A stretch of DNA of 64,000 nt from NCBI GenBank assembly GCA_023701135.1, contig JAMPXP010000017.1, forward strand, positions 54,780 to 118,779, in the 5' to 3' direction. Positions 59,052-64,000 of the stretch are shown piece after piece. The translations under genes and the position numbers were made by a program. This DNA is from Desulfobacula sp. Its GTDB lineage: Bacteria > Desulfobacterota > Desulfobacteria > Desulfobacterales > Desulfobacteraceae. The stretch's first letter is position 1. The number at the start of each line of letters is the position of its first letter. A model generated the notes under the pieces. It was not told the DNA's origin, ran no database searches, and saw nothing but the letters and a program-made list of their open reading frames with translations.

Positions 59052-59633
59052 TTAGTTCATCTGTTTGACGATTTCAGGTTTGAGTTTCTGATAGATTTCC
59101 TTTGCCTGGGTTGCGGCAAGGCTCACCGCCTTTGATGTAACGGTTGCCCCGGACATGGCGTCAATGGCACCGCCATCGGCCTTAACGCCGAAATTGGTAT
59201 CCATCCCCTTTCCTGAGAACTGGGATACAAAGGCAGGGTCATCTTTGGCCCTGGACCCGATGCCCGGGGTTTCGGAATGGGTGGTGACCCTCACGCCGAT
59301 AATGGTATCCTTATCCAGGTTGATTCCCACCATGAGCCCGACGGCGCCGCCAAAGCCTGTGCCGCTGGTTTCAAAGGCCACTGCCTTTGATCCGTCGGGG
59401 AGTTTTCCGGGGAATACCTGGAGTTCCATATTTTCGTTTTTAACGTTAAATCTTTCAGCCAGGGGGTCATTGGTGGTTTCGGGAAAAATACCTTTAATGG
59501 CCGGAGCCTTTTGAAATTTTAAGACCTGATTTTCGATCTGGACCTCGGTTTTTGATTTTACAGCAGCAAGAAGTCCGCCGGAAAAGGTTGTCAAAACCGT
59601 TAAAACAACAATCATATTAATCATTTCACGCAT
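59052..59633 (-). CDS. rnfG: Rnf complex FMN-binding subunit RnfG
   Basis: 193 residues from ATG 59633 (MREMINMIVVLTVLTTFSGG), overlapping the end of rnfD by 8 bases with AGGG upstream. A frame start at 59675 would overlap by 50 bases. One N-terminal TM, then a periplasmic domain with FGGAVGLMVGINLDKDTIIGVRVTTHSETPGIG and the flavinylation motif DAMSGATVTSKAV, where the second Thr of SGATVT covalently binds FMN. It carries electrons on the outer face of the membrane. Order C-D-G-E-A-B matches other Rnf operons. Confidence 0.93.
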   Translation of the reverse strand: MREMINMIVVLTVLTTFSGGLLAAVKSKTEVQIENQVLKFQKAPAIKGIFPETTNDPLAERFNVKNENMELQVFPGKLPDGSKAVAFETSGTGFGGAVGLMVGINLDKDTIIGVRVTTHSETPGIGSRAKDDPAFVSQFSGKGMDTNFGVKADGGAIDAMSGATVTSKAVSLAATQAKEIYQKLKPEIVKQMN

Positions 59634-60594
59634 GGCCCACACCCTTTCCCAGAGCTTTTGGTCTGATTGCATCAATAAGAGGGTTCACAACATTTAATAA
59701 GAGGATACCCAGCACCGTGCCGTCATCGTAAGCACCGATATTCCTCATGAGCATAATCATTCCTGCTGCACAGAATCCGAAAATCAACATGGGGATTCTA
59801 TTGACCGGCGAAGACGAATTTTCAGGAGCCAGAAAGAAAGCCCCGAAAAGGGTATACCCTGAAAAAAGATGGATCATGGGGGAGGCATATTTATCCGGAT
59901 CTGCCAGGTTGAAACACAGGGAGGTAAAGACAATTCCGATGATGAATGCAACGGGGATTTCCCACCGGACAAACCCCCTCAGGATAAGATAGACCCCGCC
60001 GATGATCAGGCCGAGCCCGAAGGTGGTGCCAATGGCGCCGACTTGTTTTCCCATCAGAAGGTCATTTAGCGAAAAAAGGTCGGAAACGGCCAGGGCGCCT
60101 TTGGCTTTGACGGCTGCCAGAGGGGCCAGGGCGGTAAAACTGAAATCATAATTGACATAGGCGGCATCAAAATCAAGATGATTTGCCCATGAAAGGGCCA
60201 GGATGGCCATTCCAATGAGGGCTGGATTGAACGGGTTGGCGCCGATGCCGCCAAAAATCATTTTTCCGAGAACCACGGCTAAAAATGTTCCAATGATGAC
60301 CAGCCACCAGGGAGCTGTGGCCGGAAGCATCATCCCGAGGAAAAGACCGATGACGGCGGAATCCAGATCATGGATGGATGCTTTTTTCCCGGAAACAAGG
60401 GTCACGATAAATTCCCAGGCCATGGCGGTTGAAAGAGACAGGGCAAGGACACCCAGGGCGGGCGCCCCGAATTGGACAAGACCGAAAATGACGGCTGGAA
60501 GAGCGGCGATCATCAGGTTCAGGTTCGTCTTAAAAAGACTGTCTCCATCATGCCAGAACGGCGCATGGGATACGATGAGTTTATTGTTATTCAT
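59626..60594 (-). CDS. rnfD: Rnf complex membrane subunit RnfD
   Basis: 322 residues, about ten TM helices. Blocks IGIVFTSLCFNLADPDKYASPMIHLFSGYTLFGAFFLAPENSSSPV and MLIFGFCAAGMIMLMRNIGAYDDGTVLGILLLNVVNPLIDAI match RnfD/NqrB. The flavin threonine is expected in the VGAIGTTFGLGLIIGG segment. RnfD is the pump-type subunit with RnfC/RnfG contact. It starts 14 bases after rnfC and overlaps rnfG. Confidence 0.94.
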   Translation of the reverse strand: MNNNKLIVSHAPFWHDGDSLFKTNLNLMIAALPAVIFGLVQFGAPALGVLALSLSTAMAWEFIVTLVSGKKASIHDLDSAVIGLFLGMMLPATAPWWLVIIGTFLAVVLGKMIFGGIGANPFNPALIGMAILALSWANHLDFDAAYVNYDFSFTALAPLAAVKAKGALAVSDLFSLNDLLMGKQVGAIGTTFGLGLIIGGVYLILRGFVRWEIPVAFIIGIVFTSLCFNLADPDKYASPMIHLFSGYTLFGAFFLAPENSSSPVNRIPMLIFGFCAAGMIMLMRNIGAYDDGTVLGILLLNVVNPLIDAIRPKALGKGVGHA

Positions 60595-60608
60595 GGGCAG
60601 TCTCCAAT

Positions 60609-61880
60609 CTAAGCATCTGCATTAAGTTTTAACAGCTCATGCTTTCCAAGCCGTATATACTGATAGATGGGGATCCTTGCGGTACAGACATAGGCGCAAA
60701 GACCGCATTCAATACAGGATAAAAGATCGTATTTATCCATCGCATCTTCATAAAGACCGGCTTCCAGGTAGCGGACCAGGATATTGACCGGTATATGGGC
60801 CGGGCAGACGCGGACACATTTGCCGCAGTTCACACAGGGATTGTCCGATAATTCAGGAATGTTATCCCTGTCCTGGACGATGACGGTATCGGTATCCGGC
60901 TGAACCGGATGATGAACGGTATAGGTTGAAAACCCTTTCATGGGGCCGCCGATAACCAGTCTGTCATGGTCGTTGACATGGATGCTGAAGGCATTGAGTA
61001 TCCGGCGCAGGGGGGTTCCAATGGAGGCTGTCACCCGATAAGAGGTTCCCTGTTTGCCGATGACCGTCAGGACTTTTTCATGGCAGGCGGTTTTTGTTTT
61101 GTAGGCCTGGGCAAGAGACACCACAGCCTCGGCCGACATAAAACAGATGCCCATATCCTCTGGGGTTTTTCCCGCCGGCAGAATCATATTCAAATGTTCT
61201 TTTAGGATCATCGGGGGCAGGTTGGCCGGATAAATCATGGAAGTTCTGAACACCTGGGCAAAATCTATTTCGTCTTTGACGTTCATGTTTTCCGGGATGG
61301 TAATACAAAATTTCCGGACACTGGTGATTCGTTTCAGTACTCCGATCCCTTCTTTTATCCCATCCATGAATTTCAAGGCCATATACTGTTGGGTGGTGGA
61401 TAAGAGGTCCGGGTCAGCGCAGGTGATGACAATGGTATCGATTTTGATGTCCGGATCAGCCAGTGTTTTCAGCGGCGGTGCCCCGGGCAGGGTCCTTAGA
61501 TATTCATCGGCAGAGGCAATGGTATCCTTCAGATCGTATTTCATATCACCGGTTCCGGCGGTAAGGCCCTGGTCGGTGTTGATGACAAGATAGGTGGAGG
61601 TATTGCCGAAATCATCGGAATAGGTGTCAATGACCTTTATGGCGCCGGCCACAGGAGAAACGGTATATTCCTTGCTGTCTTTATAAAGACGGAGTTTTCC
61701 TCCTTTTTCAACCTTATCGCCTTTTTTTATTAAGGTCTCCCGGGCGTCATCAAGGGGATCATGCAGCAACAGGATCAGGTTGGAAGGCACAGGAATGGCT
61801 TTCGGCTCCTTGGGATCAGGCTCCGGCGTATCATAGCCGAGCCTGGGGCGGGTCAATGCGAAAAAAGATCTTTTAATCAT
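60609..61880 (-). CDS. rnfC: Rnf complex peripheral NADH-binding subunit RnfC
   Basis: 423 residues. N-terminal lipoyl/barrel-like part (IPVPSNLILLLHDPLDDARETLIKKGDKVEKGGKLRL), a central NADH/FMN Rossmann portion (GVLKRITSVRKFCITIPENM; MILKEHLNMILPAGKTPEDMGI), and two ferredoxin motifs, CVNCGKCVRVCPAHI and CIECGLCAYVCTARI. This subunit reduces NAD+ with electrons from RnfB. First of the six subunit genes in operon order, preceded by the cytochrome gene. The early 35-residue segment is shorter than in RnfC proteins with N-terminal extension. Confidence 0.94.
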   Translation of the reverse strand: MIKRSFFALTRPRLGYDTPEPDPKEPKAIPVPSNLILLLHDPLDDARETLIKKGDKVEKGGKLRLYKDSKEYTVSPVAGAIKVIDTYSDDFGNTSTYLVINTDQGLTAGTGDMKYDLKDTIASADEYLRTLPGAPPLKTLADPDIKIDTIVITCADPDLLSTTQQYMALKFMDGIKEGIGVLKRITSVRKFCITIPENMNVKDEIDFAQVFRTSMIYPANLPPMILKEHLNMILPAGKTPEDMGICFMSAEAVVSLAQAYKTKTACHEKVLTVIGKQGTSYRVTASIGTPLRRILNAFSIHVNDHDRLVIGGPMKGFSTYTVHHPVQPDTDTVIVQDRDNIPELSDNPCVNCGKCVRVCPAHIPVNILVRYLEAGLYEDAMDKYDLLSCIECGLCAYVCTARIPIYQYIRLGKHELLKLNADA

Positions 61881-61949
61881 AATAAAGTCCTTGTTTTGTA
61901 AAAAGCTTTGTCCATTTAACCATAGATAATAATGGAGGATATTTACTAT

Positions 61950-62309
61950 CTATAATGAATGACACGAATTACATTCTACCGGACCTGAGCCATTTTCTTC
62001 ATGGCAGCCCTTGCACTGAGAATGAAATGCATCAGCTCGTGACGGCATGCTCTCATCACCCGTTTCTTCATGACACTGACTGCAGTTGTAGGTTCCATCA
62101 TCGTTATGATGGCAGTCTATGCAATCCAGAGAATAATTGCCGATGTGTCCGGAATGGGTAAATAGAACTTTTCCGCCTTTGTTCTGAAACATCAAACGTA
62201 TGGGTTCTTCAGGCGCAGGGGGAGTAAAAGAGGCATAGCAGATAATTCCGGTTACCAGAAAGATGACCATCATGAATATCGCTATTTTTAGGTCTCGTTG
62301 TGATGTCAT
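61950..62309 (-). CDS. Rnf-associated membrane-anchored tetraheme cytochrome c
   Basis: 119 residues. One N-terminal hydrophobic helix (IFMMVIFLVTGIICYASF) anchors it to the outer face of the cytoplasmic membrane. Four heme sites: CIDCH, CSQCH, CKGCH and CNSCH, in a cytochrome c3/c7-like compact domain with extra His residues for axial ligands. It is the gene directly upstream of rnfC, a placement also seen in sulfate-reducing bacteria and Methanosarcina, where the cytochrome links Rnf with periplasmic electron carriers. GAGAGA before the ATG. RseC-like gene 106 bases upstream. Confidence 0.9.
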   Translation of the reverse strand: MTSQRDLKIAIFMMVIFLVTGIICYASFTPPAPEEPIRLMFQNKGGKVLFTHSGHIGNYSLDCIDCHHNDDGTYNCSQCHEETGDESMPSRADAFHSQCKGCHEENGSGPVECNSCHSL

Positions 62310-62415
62310 AATACTTCTCTCTTATCTAAAGGGTTAGAGTTCACTCGACAAACCCACAACTAGGCTGCGGTTATATTATATTGCAGCTATGTTGGCAAGG
62401 GGAAAAATAATATTT

Positions 62416-62880
62416 TCAGGATAGGGAACATCCCCCTGAAGTGGGGGTGGATTTTTTTCTGACAAGGAAGGGTTTATAGGATTCCCGGGTCGAAAGTGCC
62501 GCGCTTTTTTTACGAATAATAAAAAAAGCAGCACAAAAAAAGAGACATCCCAGCACAAGGGCGAGCAGGGATGGGTTCGTGCCAAAAGAAGGCGCAATGC
62601 CGTTGCCGATGAAGGCCCCCAGGATGAGAAGAATAACAGGGAAGACATATAGAAGGAAGGTGACGACCAGCAAGGGTTTTGTTTCAAGCCCGATAATCAC
62701 CTGATCTCCTTTTTTAACATTCAAGGTGTTTTTGACCGTTACAATCATTTCCTTCTTGTTGCTGTGGGAGGTCCCACAACTGTCTTTGGAAGAACAGGAC
62801 TCGCATGTTCCGGATCTTATGGTTCTGATCCAGGCAAAGGATGAATTTACGTCGGTTACAATTCCATTTTCAGTGATCAT
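62416..62880 (-). CDS. RseC/MucC-family positive regulator (SoxR-reducing system)
   Basis: 154 residues. N-terminal cysteine cluster (SGTCESCSSKDSCGTS) followed by a small beta domain and two TM helices (LLVVTFLLYVFPVILLILGAF; LLALVLGCLFFCAAFFIIRK), the RseC/RsxC layout. In E. coli relatives it is encoded with the rsx (rnf-like) genes and helps the SoxR-reducing system. Here it lies 106 bases upstream of the rnf cytochrome gene in the same direction, so it is probably the first gene of the rnf transcript. Confidence 0.85.
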   Translation of the reverse strand: MITENGIVTDVNSSFAWIRTIRSGTCESCSSKDSCGTSHSNKKEMIVTVKNTLNVKKGDQVIIGLETKPLLVVTFLLYVFPVILLILGAFIGNGIAPSFGTNPSLLALVLGCLFFCAAFFIIRKKSAALSTRESYKPFLVRKKSTPTSGGCSLS

Positions 62881-62896
62881 GATTCAGAGGCTTTGC

Positions 62897-63187
62897 TCAG
62901 GCGACAATATTGACAATCCTGCTGGTTTCATATGCCTTTGCAACACTTTGTTGGCCTTGATCAGCAGAGGGAGTGGATTGGGTTTTTAATTTTTCCTGAT
63001 TTGCTTCAAAAGCCATTTTCTCCTGTGCCTTCTCGCTGATATTAACCTCAAAAGCCTTTTGGGCATCGGCGGTATTTTCTTTTGCCAGTTCGGTTCTTGA
63101 TGCTTCACGGCCCTGGTTTTGAACCAGGGTCTGATCAACCGGCGGCGTGGCGTATGCTGAAATCCCTTTTAAGCTATTAATATCCAT
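62897..63187 (-). CDS. Small uncharacterised protein
   Basis: 96 residues, GGGAGGG before the ATG. Mostly helical, polar, with an alanine/glutamine-rich low-complexity look (NTADAQKAFEVNISEKAQEKMAFEANQEKL). No TM, signal or catalytic motif. The opening MDINSLKGISAYATPPVDQ and the short C-terminal VAKAYETSRIVNIVA recall small YjfB/FlaG-like proteins, but I cannot name a family. Upstream of rseC by 16 bases, so it may lead the rnf operon. Confidence 0.55.
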   Translation of the reverse strand: MDINSLKGISAYATPPVDQTLVQNQGREASRTELAKENTADAQKAFEVNISEKAQEKMAFEANQEKLKTQSTPSADQGQQSVAKAYETSRIVNIVA

Positions 63188-63279
63188 GGTTTTCCCTCCC
63201 TATGTATCCGTGTGCTTTTTGCTTTCATAAGAGAATAACCCTGTTATGGAATGATGTCAAATTTTTTATGGTTTTTTCC

Positions 63280-63306
63280 TTGACAAAAAAAAAGGACTGA
63301 TATACT
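63280..63306 (+). promoter_or_regulatory. Candidate promoter of tRNA-Asn
   Basis: TTGACA (63280-63285) and TATACT (63301-63306) precede the tRNA by about 28 bases. The spacer is 15 bases, shorter than the optimal 17, but A-rich. Position and quality of both boxes make it the likely tRNA promoter. Confidence 0.5.
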
Positions 63307-63334
63307 CTCTCCAGGTCTTTGAAAAAGGCACTGC

Positions 63335-63410
63335 TCCCCAGTAGCTCAGTTGGCAGAGCAATTGGCTGTTAACCAATGGGTCCGCGGTTCAAGTCCGTGC
63401 TGGGGAGCCA
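63335..63410 (+). tRNA. tRNA-Asn (anticodon GTT)
   Basis: 76-base tRNA including an encoded CCA. Acceptor stem TCCCCAG (63335-63341) pairs with CTGGGGA (63400-63406); the discriminator G and CCA follow. The anticodon stem ATTGG / CCAAT encloses CTGTTAA with anticodon GTT, reading AAC/AAU. D-loop AGCTCAGTTGGCAGAGC and T-arm GGTTCAAGTCC are standard. A strong terminator lies 15 bases after it. Confidence 0.97.
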
Positions 63411-63424
63411 ACCCAATAAAATTT

Positions 63425-63459
63425 ATCCCGATAAGATGCCTTATCGGGATTTTTATTTC
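63425..63459 (+). terminator. Intrinsic terminator of tRNA-Asn
   Basis: ATCCCGATAAG (63425-63435) pairs perfectly over 11 bases with CTTATCGGGAT (63440-63450) around a 4-base loop, followed by TTTTATTTCTTT. A classic rho-independent terminator. Confidence 0.92.
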
Positions 63460-63555
63460 TTTCGATTTAATACACATTTAATATGTTTTATTCACGACGC
63501 TCCTTGAACCTGACTCTTTCTGTTAACTCCTGCCCATTTTTTTATTTTTTTTGGA

Positions 63556-63744
63556 TCAATGTAATCGGGTAAGCTCGGATTCTTCGGCATTTATCATTGT
63601 CTGGCAATGATGGCAGACCATACGTAACCTTTGAACATTTCCTGTGAAAAGGAATCTACTGCAATGAGGACAATAATATTTTTTTAGATTAGGATTCCTT
63701 ATTGTGGGAGGGATTATCGGCTCTGGATCATTCGAATTATACAT
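63556..63744 (-). CDS. Com-like small zinc-ribbon protein
   Basis: 62 residues. YYCPHCSRFLFTGNVQRLRMVCHHCQTMI carries two CxxC/H pairs (CPHC, CHHC) in the layout of the Mu phage Com translational activator, which binds mRNA. The upstream ribosome site is weak. Com-like proteins accompany Mu-type mom modification genes or occur as small regulators; no mom or phage gene is visible within the window, and the window ends before further context. It might be the start of a larger element beyond the edge. Confidence 0.6.
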   Translation of the reverse strand: MYNSNDPEPIIPPTIRNPNLKKYYCPHCSRFLFTGNVQRLRMVCHHCQTMINAEESELTRLH

Positions 63745-64000
63745 TTTTTTTCATCCATTTTAGGCATAGAAGGACTGCATTATTCCTTCCTAAATATAAC
63801 CATGGATTGCCATTATTCAATAAACTCCATTTTAATTGATTTAATATCTGGTTTCACTACTGTCCAAAATAAATTAAAATTTTCAATTTTGGTATTTTAA
63901 AACCGCGAGAATTCAACACCCGACTTCATTTCCAAAAATCAGGTTATATTTTCTCTTTACTTCACTTTCAGAGCCCTCTGAAAGGCAATTCCATTTGCAA
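63745..64000. other. Gene-free AT-rich right end
   Basis: 256 bases upstream of the Com-like gene with no convincing frame, RNA gene or terminator. It may contain the promoter of the Com-like gene. Nothing else seen. Confidence 0.4.

Noticed and set aside
61922..61953. ATAGATA / TATCTAT inverted repeat between the cytochrome and rnfC genes
   Set aside because: Seven-base AT arms overlapping a stop codon and without a T-run; too weak to call.

Overview
The window looks like chromosomal DNA of a strictly anaerobic deltaproteobacterium of the sulfate-reducing Desulfobacteraceae type. The reasons are a six-subunit Rnf complex with an attached four-heme cytochrome, a 4-hydroxybutyryl-CoA dehydratase homologue, an NDP-forming acyl-CoA synthetase, several ferredoxin-type proteins (DUF362, QueG-like, RnfB/RnfC) and a moderately high G+C content (53-57% in two lines counted). 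The genus assignment is an inference; no 16S rRNA gene is present.

Layout. 0-15 kb: mostly single genes or pairs (AraC regulator with a DUF1285-like gene, DMT exporter, RluA-type pseudouridine synthase, TPP enzyme, a J-domain protein, a DUF6765 / phospholipase-A2-like pair, long-chain acyl-CoA ligase, an AhpD-like protein divergent from a LysR regulator, penicillin-acylase-type hydrolase, MFS transporter). 15.3-16.2 kb: a gene scar holding a large imperfect hairpin, the tail of a sensor kinase fused head to head with the tail of a MacB-type permease, and an orphan HTH antitoxin-like gene. 16.3-25.3 kb: a divergent acyl-CoA locus. Leftward run the AbfD-like dehydratase, two FAD oxidoreductases, a DUF1667 protein and an NDP-forming acyl-CoA synthetase; rightward run a SucC/SucD-like acyl-CoA ligase pair. 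25.4-28 kb: PhoU-like/PiT phosphate transport plus a kinase-like protein. 28-36.4 kb: DUF362 ferredoxin, DUF3124, CPA2 antiporter, sugar transferase, PilZ protein and a secreted papain-like protease with a PKD domain.

36.4-42 kb: QueG-like protein, thioesterase, GlxA-type regulator joined to a 17-codon relic of the upstream PilZ gene, then a sharply AT-rich three-gene cassette (two unrecognised proteins and a ComEC-like metallo-beta-lactamase) that looks horizontally acquired. 42-46.8 kb: an amino-acid/CoA cluster (glutamate-dehydrogenase family enzyme fused to CBS domains, an unrecognised 421-residue protein, PanB, Lrp regulator) with palindromes upstream of the Lrp gene. 46.9-54.6 kb: YkgJ protein, IMP cyclohydrolase and AICAR transformylase as two separate genes, a large EF-hand-like membrane protein, an RNB exoribonuclease and an Smr protein. 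54.6-63.2 kb: MltG and the rnf operon (RseC, cytochrome, C, D, G, E, A, B), in which RnfB is fused to a GltD/NfnB-like pyridine-nucleotide oxidoreductase. The window ends with tRNA-Asn, a strong terminator and a tiny Com-like zinc protein.

How it fits together: ligases activate organic acids to CoA thioesters, the AbfD-like radical enzyme and its flavoprotein partners process a hydroxyacyl substrate, and electrons reach ferredoxin/NAD(P)H pools balanced by Rnf. The least explained pieces are the AT-rich MBL cassette (39.46-41.86 kb), the AbfD/flavoprotein operon with its non-canonical active-site residue, and the DUF6765/PLA2-like pair.
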